Of a stretch of 64,000 nucleotides of DNA, positions 24,060 to 36,677 are shown one piece after another. Both the position numbers and the translations under genes were made by a program. The stretch spans positions 12,163,380 to 12,227,379 of the forward strand of contig NC_029529.1 of NCBI RefSeq assembly GCF_001577835.2. Reading direction: 5' to 3'. Source of the stretch: Coturnix japonica. Its lineage: Eukaryota; Chordata; Aves; Galliformes; Phasianidae. The notes beneath the pieces are model-generated. The model saw nothing but the letters and a program-made list of their open reading frames with translations, did not search any database and had not been told where the DNA came from. How positions within the stretch are numbered: the first letter of the stretch is position 1; each line of letters starts with the position of its first letter.

Positions 24060-24420
24060 TGCTGTGCTGTGAGGATGCCTGTCCCCAGGCCGGAGCCTTG
24101 GGAAGCGCCCTCGCGGCGCGGGGCAGGTCAGGGAGATGAAAGCATGCTTGCGAGAGCCGGCTCCCACCTCCTAGGAGACGGACATCGCCGCCCGGAGCAG
24201 AGGACAATGGCGGGGTCCCATCCCTCCGCGTCGTCTCTAGGTGATGTCACATCTATCAGAGCGGCCGCACCGAGGGGAGAGCAGCCAACACGCACGCACA
24301 CAAAGGGCTCCGCTTTGAAGTCCCGCACGGGAGCGTGCCTGCTGCCCGCAGCCTGCGCGTCCCTGCGGCCAACAGACGGGAGGGCTGCAGCCCCCGCCTC
24401 ACGGCGTGCAGAGGGATGGG
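24060..24420. promoter_or_regulatory. CpG-rich intergenic patch, possible distal promoter or enhancer
   Basis: CpG is frequent here in contrast to the flanks. It holds an ATF/CREB-like TGATGTCA near 24241 and a YY1-like ACAATGGCGGG near 24204. No exon is evident. Function is inferred from composition and motifs only. Confidence 0.3.
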
Positions 24421-24789
24421 GATGCTGCTTCCTGATGCCCTTGGCATCTCGACTTGTCCAGGCTGAAAACACACGCAGGGCGGTGTCTGGGGGGTTGTGG
24501 AGTCTCTCTGTGCCGGGGATGCTCGGGGGTGGCAGCCCGTGGTGCTGCTCAGCTACTGGACCCGTCATAGACGTGTTAAACACATTCAGGTCCCTCCCAT
24601 TTCTGGGCCAGGTTGGAAGCCTGGGAGACGGCCAAATGAAAATGAAACTCCTGCAGCGTTGCATGGCTCTGGGAGCTGGGATGGGGTGGGACAGCACCAC
24701 TGGGGAGCTGTGTGCACTGAGAACAGTGCTGCTGTGAGCCAGCATGGTGCATGAGAGCCCTCAGCTCCTTGCAGAGCAGGAGAGAAGTG

Positions 24790-25140
24790 GGCCATTCAGT
24801 ATCTAAAAGGGGGCTGTAAGAAAGAGGTGGTCAGACTCTTTAGCAGGGACCGTTGTGGCAGGACAAGGGGGAACTAAGAGAGGAAAGGTTTAGGCTGGAC
24901 ATAAGGAAGAAGTTCTTTACGATAACGTGGTGGTGAGGCCCTGGCACAGGTTGCCCAGAGAGGTGGAGGATGCTTCCCTGCTGGAGACATCCAAGGCCAG
25001 GCTGGGTGGGCTCTGGGCACTGATGAAGCTGTAGATGTACCTGTTCATTGCAGGAGGTTGGACCTGATGGCCTTTAAAGGTCCCTTCCATCTCAAACAAT
25101 TCTGTGTTTCCATGATTCCGCAATTCTATGACTCTATATA
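24790..25140 (+). repeat. CR1 LINE fragment, sense, 3' end
   Basis: Contains the diagnostic CR1 order: CAGTATCTAAAAGGGGGCTG, 'AGGCTGGACATAAGGAAGAA', 'CACAGGTTGCCCAGAGAGGT', 'AAGGCCAGGCTGG', 'GGTTGGACCTGATGGCCTTT' and 'AAGGTCCCTTCCA'. It ends with the CR1-type ATTCTATGACTCTAT tail. Only the 3' end is present; no ORF2 domain remains. Confidence 0.92.
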
Positions 25141-28100
25141 TGTAACTCAATGATAACCACAAAACTGGAGCTATAACTGCACACACCTACACCTTTACCT
25201 GTCCCTATACTGATACATAGACCAACTATAACTAAAAACACACATTGCATGACGATTCTGTATTTCCATGTCTGTACATAGGATGTATCTGCAGGTACAC
25301 TCTATGCACCAGGCCACAGCTACTCTGCTGGCAGGTTTCCTCCTGTGCAGCACACGGACTCCCATCCAGCACAGAGGGGCACCCGGTGCCTGTTGACCCG
25401 CACCGTGCCTGTCCCGCTCTCTGTGCATCTGGGGCTGCTGCTCTGCAGACATCAATAGGGCAGCTGGGCCCCTTCCAGCTGCTGGAACCCAACACCCACA
25501 AACCCCATGGGAAAAGTCTGCGGATGTGGCCCCAACCCTGCCATAGGACGGGAGCTCTTCCCGCTGACCTTGTGGCTCGTGCCAGAGCTGCTGCAGCTCC
25601 TGGGAGAGGAACGGCCGCATTGGGGCCATTTACACCCATCTCACACACCCACTGAATGCCAAATCAGCGCCAGTCACCCAGCTTCCCCACCTCCGCCCTG
25701 AGCAGAACTGCTGGCCCCGGTCACATCACAGCTGAAGGAAGCAAAAGAAATGCTGGCTACAGTTTGTAAAAGTGACTAATTGTTTTCAACATCTTCCTTT
25801 CAATTAAAAAATTAGGGGCAAAACCGAAAACACCCGAGAAGAATTCAGCGTTTAGGAGGAGCGCAGCACTTGTTGTCATCTGGAAAAATCAGACGGCAGG
25901 CGGCTAAAAATAGAGCTCAGCTGAAGTCCCCAGAGCTGTGCCCACTCACCCCAAATGCCTCCCGCTGCAGCCGCACACGGAACCAGCGCCACTTTCCCCT
26001 CCGCTGCTGTTTGGGCCCCGTTTTGCTTTGGCAACACTGGGAGCTCCGCATCTGCAGCGCCGGGGGCTGCGGGTGAGCGCTGACACTCTGCTGTCCCGCT
26101 GCAAAGTGTGCTTACAGCACTAAGTGGCCATGAGTGTGGCAGAGATAGTTAAAAGCAATGCTGTGTTTCCATCAGCTGCATGGCGGCAGCGGGGTAGCAG
26201 CAGGGCAATGCCCATGCGGTGCCTGGTGAAGGTGCGCGCTCCTGGAGTACCCAAGCAGATCAAGGCGCCCATGTGGCACGGCTGCATTTGAGAAGGGCAG
26301 CTCATGTTTTCCAGGATCTTCTCCAGTCGAAGCCCCCTGGAAGCACAGGGCCAAAACGTCGGTGCCAGCGCAGCAGCCAGCCCTGCTTTGTGTGTCCGCT
26401 GCATTGCACGTGCAGGGGGCAGCTCACTGCAACACGAGGAATCAACCCAAGGGAAACCCCAAACAGCAGAGCCTTTAGGGCAGCTTTAGGAAGGAGGAGC
26501 TGAAAGGCCCCCACAGTCACATTCTCCTCCCATCACAGCCCCTGTGCTCCCAGCAGACCCCTCTCCTATGACAGCACAGTGCATCCTTGCCCCCATACAC
26601 TAACACACACACCCATTGACCAAGCCATGGAAAATGGTTGGGCTTTCATTTTCCACCCTGAGGGTACATTTCCTTGGCACCCTGGATGTCTGGCATTCCT
26701 GAGGCAACACGGTGCAAACACACTGCTTGCAAACGGGGGATCGGAGCTGCAGTAAACACCAGTGCTACTCCCTTTCGGGGACTTCTCCTCCCCTCTCCGT
26801 AACCCAGACTGCACCACAAAGGAGCAGATGCTGGCACTGCTGCAATTTATTTTAATTCCAATCCCCCATCTTTTTCTTTCCTTTTTTTTTTTTTTTTTTT
26901 TTTTTGATTTTGCGTGTGTCTGGGTAAATTTAGTTCCCATAAAAGTGAAGGACTGTCAACACCAGCTTTGGAGCCAACCATACTGCCGGCAGCTGTTGTG
27001 CGGGCTGCACACACAAAGCCCCGGGTGCACCTCGGTCTGTCCCCGGCTCCCACAGCAGGTCCTGCTCCCATCCCCCCCAGCACTGGCCCCTGTGTCCCTA
27101 CATGGACCAAATCCCACAGTCCCCCATTCCTCACAGCCCCCCCACCCCAAAGCCCAACTAAATCCCCCTCACCCGAAGCCTGTCCCTATGGACTCAACAT
27201 GGGAACCTCGGGGTGCAGGGCAGGGGTGGTGGAGCTGCCCCATGTTCTTGCCCAGCAGTGGTGCAAACTGCTGCCATTCAGGTGTTGAAAGTCCCCACTG
27301 GAGCAGCAGGAGGAGGACCCGGGGGCTGTGAGCCTTCAGCCATCCCTTGCAGCACAAGGATCACCTGGGGTTCCCTTTCCTCTCCACACCGAGACATGAG
27401 GCTCAGTACCCGGGGGAGCTCTTGGTGCAGCTGTGCTTTAAGTGCAGTTGAGTGGACACAGGATTTTGATTTGGGTTTCAGCACAGCTTTGTTGGAGCCT
27501 CCTCTGTCCATCCTGAGAGCAGAATCCTTTACGAGCCATCATCCAATCCACCTCTGCCCTGCATCACCCCACACCCAACCTGTCCCTCTGCACCAGGACT
27601 ATGTACATCCCTCTGCCTTCACCTCTGTGCCTTCTCCTGCCCCCCACAAGGCTCCTGGGCAGCCTCATCACCTCGCAGCCCTCAGGGCCTGCAGCAGAGC
27701 CTGGGCACTGCCCCTCCTGTCCCTTCTGTCCACATGGAAATGTGGGTTTGGTTGGTGAGGGGAAGGTTGCCCTTGGTGACCGCCCTTCTGCAGGGCTATT
27801 GCCTTCACCAAGACCCCAAAGCATCTGCAGGACAGCAGAGCTGGGCTCAGGAGGACATGTGCAGGAGCAGGCGATGCTCAACACCAGCAAGTGTGGGAGG
27901 CACGTCCGTGAGGCCACCATCCGCTCCAGCCCCTCGTGCTGCAATCAGGCTGTCCCTGCCCAGGCTGCATCCACCTCCTGATCCTCTGGGAAGCCAACTG
28001 CAGACTGAGCTCCTCTGTGCTCCCGCCAGACAACCAGAGCCCACTCCAGCAGCATCTCCTTCCACTCATGCTGCCCACCTCCATCATCATCCCTGGGGGG

Positions 28101-30513
28101 CCGGGCAGCTCTGTGCTGCAGAGCCAAGAGTGCCCAGAGAGGTGGGATGTTTGCCAGGGCTGGTGTGGCTTCACCTTGTGTGGAGGAAGCGGCTGGGAAG
28201 TGGTTAACACTTTGGTTCTGGATTGATTTCTCCTGGAAGGAAGGAAGTGTCTTCACGCAGAAAAAATGCAGAAATAACAGGGTTGGGGATTTTTTTGTTG
28301 TTGTTGTTTTTTAAAAATAGCTATTCTCTTTTTCCAGCCATCTGTGCCATTTGCAGCTGATGGGAGGGGGGGGGGAACGGGACGGTGCTGGATGGGGGGA
28401 ATCATTTGGGTTTGGGACTGATGTTGCATTTACAGTGTACAAAACAAGAGAGGACATCTGTCCCCAGAGGAGCATTACGCACAGATCTAGGATTTTAGCA
28501 TTGTGCTCACGTCCAGTGCTATCATTACAGATGCACGGAGCGGAGATGGCCACGCACCACTCTGCACTCCTTCCCCTTGCCGTCCTCACCCACAACCACC
28601 ATGGCTCCCCGTGCCCGTGGCAGCTCCAGGCCCTTGAGCACTTTCCAAAGGTGGCATCTGTACACACAACTGCTTTTTCTTCTTTCTCCATCCCTTTTCC
28701 TGCACACTGATGGCTCTGGGAGCAGCCTGACCAAGGCTTCACATTTCCATGGAGCCAGCCAGGGAGGAGGGCTGCGGTGATACATGGAGTGTGCAGCCAT
28801 TCTGCAGCTGCCTTTGAGCAGTCCAGCAGGCAGCATCCTCCCATCCGCTGCTTGTGTAGCACTGCAGCCAACATGCTCTCTCTGCAGGGTGGCACTGAGC
28901 AGCATCTTCCTCTCTTCCTTCTCCAACTAATTCATCCCTGCCTCTGACCCACAGCCCAGGCTACCCTGACCCCTCCTTAACAGTTCTGTTTGCTGGCTGT
29001 GCTCCCTGATAGCAGCAACCGAGCACTTCTGTCATCAGCTGGGCACAAACCTTCCAGGAACTCCTACCAGCACGGGGCCAGGCTTTAGATCACAGCACCA
29101 GCAGTGACTTTGCTGCCTTAGGAGCAGCAGTGGCACCTAAGGGAGCCCTGCCCAGGCTGCATGGGGCAGGAGGGCGTTTGGTTCAGGTGGGAGCGTGGAG
29201 ATGCTGGCTCCATGCTGGCACCTGGCTGGGTTTGCTGGGACAGGCTCTGGGATGTGAATGCTGGAGCATCCCTGCTCTGCTTCACCTGCCCTCTGCCACA
29301 GAAGGCAGGGAGGGACAGAGGGGGATCGGATGAGAGCAGGGTGGTGGGGAGGAGAGCAGCGTTGGCACTGGGTCAGGCTGCTCCGGGAGGGTTGGGAATC
29401 CATCAGGGTGGGAGCACGAACCCAGTGGCCACTGCTGCCCTCCAGGGAGCTGAGTTCACTCACCCTGAGGCTCTGGGGGAGAGGAGCAGCAGACTGGTGG
29501 CTAAGTCCCATGATTTACAGCACATCTGATAGTCCTAGTCCATTAATAAAACATGCAGTTGGCCATGAAAGGCACATCTGCCTATTTTAAAGTCTATAAT
29601 AATGGTGAAAGCTCTGACACATGGATTTCTGTAAGAAAACTAGCACTGTAAATAGCATTCCAAAATGATGTATTCCATCAAATTCAATGGGACAGTTATT
29701 GTATGGTAATTAAATACTACTGAACTATTCAGCCGTTGGATGGCGAATAGAGCCCTGATTGTGGAACGCTACACGCGCCCGCGGAACACCCACAGGCTGC
29801 GGCCCCGAGCCTGTGTGCAGCAGTGGTGGAGATGAGCCTGGAGAGCTCCTGGTCCAGGTGATGACAGGATGACAAAAGAAGGTCTTTGTGCTGTGCTGCA
29901 GCTCCTGGGATGGGGCTCTACGCCCCCACTGATGCCCTTTCCAAAAACTCCTGTCTGCGCTGCCTTCGGTCTTTCCTCACTTGGGCAGCCCCACGGCGCA
30001 GGTTGGGTCAGCTGAGCATCTCCAAAAAGCCAACAGCCAATGGCTGCCAACAGCCAGAAGGGAAAGGGCTGCTGCGAGGGCAGCAGAGTGCTGGTGGTGG
30101 GAGGGAAGGGCACAGCGGGACCACCTGCACCCAGCTCTGCATCCCACTTGGGGAAATAGGAGGGTAGGGTGCGAGCTGAGGCTTCCTCGAAGCCCTCTTT
30201 GTGAGCAGCCAGACTCAAGGATAATGAAGTGGAGACAGACAGACACACAGAAGGTTTCCAAGTCCTTGCTGGTGCCTGACATTAAAACCCAGCCTGTGGG
30301 ATCCCGTTCCATCCCGCGCCTTGTCCAGGAGCTTTTGCACGCTCCAGCCCGGGGCTGCCAAGCTCTCTGCACAAAGGCAGAGCACTGATAAAGCCTGCGG
30401 ACACTTTCAAGTCTGCTAAAAAGAGGTGACAGATCTTAAGCAACACACAGAGCTGAGCGCTGCTCTGCTCTCCACACCCTTCCCCTCTGCCAGGGGAAAG
30501 CAGTCACTATCAG
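25141..30513. other. Intergenic; no gene recognised
   Basis: No supported exon. A poly-T run lies at 26881-26905. Segments 25735-25870 and 29510-29765 are A/T-rich and non-repetitive, unlike their flanks, and are candidates for conserved regulatory DNA. Confidence 0.45.
29510..29765. promoter_or_regulatory. A/T-rich unique segment, candidate conserved enhancer
   Basis: About 250 bp of balanced A/T-rich, non-repeat sequence within GC-rich DNA. It includes GGTAATTAAATA (homeodomain type) near 29706 and ATTAATAAAA near 29543. No frame or repeat explains it. The enhancer role is inferred. Confidence 0.3.
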
Positions 30514-30678
30514 TGATAGCTGGATCCAATTTATTAGGCGCTTCGAGGAGACATTCATCAGGCGAGGAGATAAATAATCTTCAGATGGAACAATTAAATT
30601 TAATTGCCTGAAGATTATTTGTCTCCTTCCCTGATGATTGTCTCTGCTGAGCGCCTTATAAATTGGATCCAGCTATCA
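30514..30678. repeat. Long imperfect palindrome (about 80-bp arms)
   Basis: The left arm (from TGATAGCTGGATCCAATTTA at 30514) and the right arm (ending TAAATTGGATCCAGCTATCA at 30678) are reverse complements over nearly their full length. They meet at a perfect 16-bp palindrome, CAATTAAATTTAATTG (30591-30606). Mismatches are scattered and few. There is no spacer, so this is not a pair of transposon ends around cargo. It could be an ancient palindromic repeat of the Eulor/MER kind under constraint, a palindromic MITE, or a hairpin RNA precursor. Confidence 0.9.
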
Positions 30679-33390
30679 GCAATATTAACTGTGCTTCCCC
30701 TCAACGTTGGCTCAGCTGCCCAGACCAAAACACTGGGCTCAGAGGAAACTTTCACTGCTGTGTGCTGAAGCTGATGTTGCCGCAGTGCTCTCGGGTGCTT
30801 TTGTCTCTCACTGTGACCAGGTGGCCCACAGCTTGGGCTTCTTCTCTGGGCTCATCCTGAGCTCAGTGGTGCTGTGCAGGACTGCTGATGCTGGGCATGC
30901 GCTGGTGTGGGGCTGGGACCCTTCCTGGTACTGCCTCCATGGCTACAGAGTCCTGCTGGGAAAGGGCTCATGGAGGGATAGGGTGTCCCTGCGGGGCTGT
31001 GGTCAGCCAGACCTCACCATGGCTGGATGGGCAGAGAAGCCACGAGGGTACAAAGTGTGGTACAGAGCAGTGCCAGGGCACACAGGGATGTCCTTGAGCA
31101 GGCTGTGGGGGAAACGACAGCCAACGCACAGTGTGGGTAGCCACCATCGTGCTAAGGCAGGCCAGGACCAAAGCTGGAACCTCTTCAACAACCCAAGAGT
31201 CATCAACTCCCTCCTCTGAATGTGTCTGAAGTCTGGAAAATATCTTAAATATGGGAGAGGAAAGGGAGGGGTTTGATCCTCAGCTGGTGTAAATCAACGG
31301 AGCTCCATTGACGTTGTTGGACAATTACTGAGACTCATGTCCTCTGACCCCAAAAATTTCTAGAGAGGGAGGTAATGACTTCAGAGCATTCCAGTGTTGC
31401 AAGAGATTGTCCTCCAGCCCGGCGGAGGGGAGGCGGCAGTGCCGGGCCAGGAGGCACGCGGCCCCAATGGGCAGAAAATCCCTGCAGCTCCCAGCCCTGG
31501 GTGGAAGCGGGTTGTGCAGCAGGGCTGGGCTGCAGAGCTGCTGGGAGCTGCTGCTCCTGCACCTTGCTGAGTGAGGAGCATGGAGGACTTGGGGTGCAAG
31601 CATGGGTTGTGGCTTAGTTGCTGCACTTCAGCCACCCAAGGCCATGATGGAGTGCCCAAGTGGGATGGGACCAAGCCCTCCCAGTGGTGCTTCTCACACA
31701 CCGTGTGCCACAGGAACTATCAGCTCACTGTGCCACCTGCTCTGCTTGCCCTGGGGTATGCAGGCTATTGGGATTTGCCAGGAGCCATGGGCACCTTTGG
31801 CTCGAACATGGCCAGTCCTGTTGCACATTGATGTCCCCACCGCTCAGCAGCACACACAGGTGTGGGCTGGGTGCCATTGCTGTGCTCTTCCCTGCACGCT
31901 GCAGAAGAGCCCCTGGAATCAACATGTTTACTGACAGGCTCCTACTCTGCTGGCCTGCTTTTCTAAGGAAATGAAGCTTGTGCAATCACATTGTCTGGGG
32001 GTGTCTGTTCCTAATAACTTCTGAGTCCACCAGCCAATTCCAACTCGATCTGATAGGGGGGAGAGGTCTCGAAGCCTGGTGTTCTCCCATGGCTGGACGG
32101 GCTGCAGGTACCTCTGTGAAGCAGGGAACTGGAGCAACTTCCAGGCGAGATCACAGAGTCAGGAAGTGGGGCCACATTTGGCTGCCACGAGGCAACCCAT
32201 AGGCCGGCTGCGAGGAGCACATCCGCCAGCCAAGGCCAGAGCTGGATGCTCTGTGCACTTGGGGAAGCAGCGTGTCCGGAAGGGTGCACGCTCCAGCTGA
32301 GCGGGGCCTGGCGCTGCCTGGGGTTTGCACACGTCTGGGCAGGGAGGACAGCATCTGCAGCGAGCCATGGCTGCCAGAACGCATGGAGCCGAGCGCTGAT
32401 ACGCCTCCAGCTCCTCAATGTGCTGGGGCTGCGGGCTCCTCCGCATCCTGGCTGTGGAGGATGCACATTACCAGGAGCAACCCCACGGCCCCACGGCGCA
32501 TCTCAGCCAGCCTTGGCCAGGATGGGACCAGGACAGCAGCGCCTTGTTCCTCCTCACGTGGATGCTGGTTTAATTGGCTGAAGGTGTTCGATGGTGCACA
32601 TGGTGTCTCCGGCTCAGCACTGCCAGGAATATGAGCTTAGCAGAGCTGGAGAGGACTTTTTTAAGCGCCTATACAAACATGATTTGTTTTGTAATAACTC
32701 TTCTGTTTTGTTTTGAAGGGGATGATGGCTCTGGGATCTGAGGGGCTGGAAGACAGCTCTGAGCAGCTCAAATTTCTCCCCACGTGCTATCAATTAACGT
32801 CTTCATTAAACACCCAGATCAAAGCTGTTTTCAGCCAGAGCATGACAGCGCAACAGAGCTCAGCTTTGTGAAGTTGCCTGCAATTGGTGACAAATTAAGA
32901 AAGGTCTTGGCTTGTCCTCTACCAGCTACACATGGAATGGGAGAAGGCTGCGAAAGGAGCGAGTGAGTGTCCTTCCATCGCAGTCCAGATCAGAAAACAG
33001 GACCCAAGCCATGGCACACAGTGAGGGACATGCTGTACATGTGCTTGCTGAGGGTCCAATGACTGGCAACGTGCAAAAGGCCACTTCAGTTCCTGCAGGT
33101 GCCCAGAACATCTCCCCATTGAGTTGCTGAGGCTTGACCTGGAGTTAACCTAGCAAAGCACAATGGCTGGAAAAGTCATCTGGGAGGAAACAAGACCACA
33201 ACATTATCCAGATGGCTATTTCCTAGAGGCTCTCCAAAGCATCTTCTGCCTCTACTTTACTTTATCCATGGGCTTCCAGGAGACCTGTCCTGCTTGTGTC
33301 CCAGCTACCATCTGCACCAGCAAATGGAAATGGGACCACAGCAGCACGTGTTTAGGGTTTGGTCTCCATCATATCCAAAAAGTCATGGCT
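30679..33390. other. Intergenic; no gene recognised
   Basis: No supported exon or recognised repeat family. About 32650-32720 and 32780-32900 are A/T-richer unique sequence. Confidence 0.45.
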
Positions 33391-33710
33391 GTCAGGTGAG
33401 GATCCCAGTGGCTGGATGGTCACAGCCAGAGCATTATGGTCAATGGCTCCATGTCTAGGTGGAGGTTGGTCATGAAGGGTGTCCCCCAGGGCTCCATCCT
33501 GGGTCTGATGCTCTTCAGAATCTTTATTGATGACACAGACAGTAGGACTGGGTGCACCCCCAGCAGTTTGCTGGGGCTCAAGAAGTGGGCACATGAGAAC
33601 TTGATGAGGCTGAGCAAGGCCCAGTGTGGGGTGTTGTACTTGGCTTGGGTCAATCCCAGATGGATCTCTTACTGGGGAGACCTCATGAAAATGAGTCTGT
33701 TTAATGTCTA
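33391..33710 (+). repeat. CR1 LINE fragment with reverse-transcriptase remnant
   Basis: The sense frame reads MVNGSMSRWRL...GVPQGSILG..LF.IFIDD, the part of CR1 ORF2 reverse transcriptase around the VPQGS motif. Nucleotide phrases GGTGTCCCCCAGGGCTCCAT and 'AAGTGGGCACATGAGAACTT' follow the CR1 order. The stretch after IDD is shortened relative to full CR1, so an internal deletion is likely, and the copy is dead. Confidence 0.85.
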
Positions 33711-35715
33711 TTTAGTTATTATTGTTCTTTTAAAGCAGAAAATAATAAGAGAAAGCGAAAGAAAACAAAATGAAATAGAAAATATAAAAAGCAATGGTTT
33801 CCTCCCAAGTTTTCACTTTCGTGTGTCAGCCCCTGTTTGCACCATGTTTTAGTTTCCAGGTCGCTTTGGGAACAGACCACTTCCCTGCATCCCAGGAGCC
33901 TTCCTGGGCTGGAAAGCCCTGATGCTGCCCAGCCCTCGGGCGGCGCTGGGGAACCTCAGGCCAGGAATCCCAGACGCAACGAAGCAGCCGGGGCTTCCCA
34001 CCACAGGACTCCCATCTCCACCCTCCCAAGCATCTCTGTGGTTGGGAAATTACAATCTCGGTGTAAAACCAGCGTTGTCCAGCCCGGCTGCCCATGGGAA
34101 GTGGCTTTGCCCACAGTGTACAGAGCTCAGCGGTGTGTGGCTTCCCGCAGAAACCCAGCCCGTCCAGGAACGCCGGGCTCTGTCCTCATGGGTATCTGTG
34201 CCAGGATGGAAAGTGTGGGCACTGAGCAGCCCTCAGCTCCCCAGCACACATCCGAGCACCCCACAGTTCCATGACAGAGCGGTTCTATTTATTACCTGGG
34301 TAAGCAGTGGCTGCAACAGGAATTGCACAGAGCTCCTGCAGCTGATAGAGCAATAATTAAGTTTGTTATCACATGTGCTAGAATAATCCTGGAACTGCCC
34401 CACTCCTTCAGGTGCTGATGTGGCTCTTGCTTACTTTTTTGCCTCCTGTTTGAGGCAGATGGAATGAAGGCTCCCCCTGCTGCAGCACATCTTGGGGTGG
34501 GCTGAGAGCATCGCCTGTATGCGGACATTGCAGCTGCCTTAACAGAAAGGGAAACTCCTCAGACTTCCCCAGGAACCAGAACCAAGGCAAGAAATTCCTC
34601 AGTGGGAACACAAGAAAGAGTGTCCTGGGGAAAAGAAACCCAAAGCAAACAACAAAAACCCCACGTCTCAGCCTCAGAGAGCCAAACCTTGGGAAACACA
34701 AAGCTGGATTTGTTTGAGCAGCTCCCCTTGGGTGGGAGAAAAGAAACACAGATGCTTCAGAACTGGTGCCAACAAGCTCCTGATTTTGGGGGGGAAATGC
34801 AGAGTGTCACAGTTCAGGTTTACTTCCATGAATCCATGTGATGTGAGCAAGGCACCGCGGGGTGATGGCTCTCCTGGCACTCTTATTTAATACACCCCTA
34901 TTTGCCTCTGTGGAATGGTGCCAGTTTTCTCCTGCTGAGCTCCTGGACCTGGGTCTACTTTGAAGCAGAGGAGCACCTTGGGGAGTGTTGCTCACATCTG
35001 CCCTCACCTGGAGGAGATGTTTAAGGGAGTCTAAGACATTAAGGCCCTCAGCAGGATGTGGGGCTGGGTGAGGTCTGTGTACACGTGCATGATGCCAGGA
35101 GGGATGGCAGCCGATGGCCACAGTGTAAAGAACAATCCTGGGCTTGGAGCACGTGGGTGAGTGCTGGCCTTGCTGGGTGCAGCATTTTGTCAGGGGCATA
35201 TGCGGCCCACGGTGGGCAGTGCTGGGGGACATGGGCACTGTAGGGACAGGGACATCTGCACCTCGCAACTCTGGTCACCTGTGCCATTAGCACTTTTATC
35301 TAGGTCAACTGAAGGGAAAACATCTGTCCCACCTGCCCCCATGTGGCTCTGAGGGCCAGGAGTCACGATGCCCTGGTACTGTGCTCCAACTATAAGACCC
35401 TGCTGTGTGTAACAGCCCCAAAAGGTGTAACACCAATGTCCCACATGCAGACCCTGGCTCCAGGCTGGCCCTGGCTCCTGCAGCACCCACAGCTCTGTGC
35501 ACCAAGACTTTACCCCAGAACCTGCCCCATGTAGGGCCAACCTATGTCTGCTCCTGCAAGGGCAGGAGGGCACAAAAGGGCTTCAGGATCCATTGGGAAG
35601 AAAACATGGCAATGTGCCCATCAAGACATTCAGGAAGAGCAGAACATGAGAAGATGTGCATAGCCCTGTGCTAATGCTGAACTCAGCCCAGGGCTGCCAG
35701 GAGCCATGCACCAGC
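33711..35715. other. Intergenic; no gene recognised
   Basis: A/T-rich for the first 110 bp, then mixed. No exon, domain or repeat family recognised. Confidence 0.45.
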
Positions 35716-36107
35716 TGTAATGTGGGGGTAATAGGGGTTAAGGATCAGGTGCTGCCCATCAGGTCACAAGGAGAGAGCAATACACAGTCAGCAGCAGTCA
35801 CCTTTACTACGGACCACAGGAGATCAGAAAAATAACCTTGGGAACAAGAGACCTAGGTGCTAAGTGTCATGCTGTAGGACATACAAGAGGCCACTCACAA
35901 TCACCAGGACAGAACGGCAACCGAGGAGGAATGGCAGGCAGTCCCGTGGTGCTGCTGGGCGTGCTGCAGCCCTGCCCCATAGTAAACCCAGCGTGGTGGT
36001 GTGGGCACAGCTACATACACATGTGGGGCTGTTGGCGCACCTTCCTTCGGCCTCTACAACAATAAAAGGGTCCACACCTTCCACACGACTCCGGTGTCTC
36101 TAGCACA
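35716..36107 (+). mobile_element. Candidate solo LTR of an avian endogenous retrovirus (fossil)
   Basis: About 390 bp starting TG and ending CA. An AATAAA signal at about 36060-36066 is followed within 50 bp by a CTCCGGTGTCTCTAGCACA tail, an arrangement typical of the R-U5 end of avian LTRs. No internal coding region or second LTR lies nearby, and no clear target-site duplication was seen, so the left edge (35716 or about 35868) is uncertain. Family not assigned; probably old. Confidence 0.4.
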
Positions 36108-36677
36108 GGTTTGTCATTTGTCTCAGGAAAGAGAAGAAAAAGCAAAAAAAAAAAAAAAAAAAAGCATTTTGTATAAGAAAGGAGCAGGAGCTGCTCGCTG
36201 GGTAGGAGACAAACCCCAGCTTAGTGCCATCCCTGCACACCAACACCGCAGCCCCCCCAGCAGCGCCATGCAGGTCTTCCCTTCTGCCGGCCCTGGACGA
36301 GGATGTCCAGAAAAAATAAGAAGGAAAAGGAGAAATGATTAAAAAAAAGTATTGCTGCTTCTTCTCGGAATAGTTTGTCCTCTCTTTTCCAACCCCCCCC
36401 TCCCCACAACCTTCCCCTTAGAAATGTTTGCTCTCAAAAATTCCATTCCTCCCGAGCTCTGAGGTCTTCACGCTCCACCCTCGCCTTGTGCAGTCAGAAA
36501 AACCGAGTCTCGATGTCTCTTTGGTTAAAAAGAAAGAGAGAAAGAAGGGAAGAAACAACACCAACAAGAAACACAGAGCCCAGTATGATCCCACTCCACC
36601 CCGCGGACGCCTGACGGGAGGGTGTCTGTGGAAGAAGGAAGCATCAGAGCCGCGCTGTCTGCCGCAGGCTGCGCTGC
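36108..36677 (-). other. Region holding the ANKFN1-like 3' UTR
   Basis: It directly follows the ANKFN1-like stop codon, with an A-run on the plus strand at 36146-36164. I found no AATAAA on the minus strand here, so the transcript end is not defined. Confidence 0.4.

Larger units (their letters stand above)
13055..24780. other. Intergenic between ANKFN1-like and NOG2; no gene recognised
   Basis: No supported exon. Contents noted: a short minisatellite (15158-15225), GATA-type microsatellite (16942-17009), AT repeat (17059-17074), C-rich low complexity DNA (17140-17460), a small tandem at 17968-18002 and a CpG-rich patch (24060-24420). Two TAATTA/TAATTC homeodomain-type sites lie in 17720-17765. 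Confidence 0.5.
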
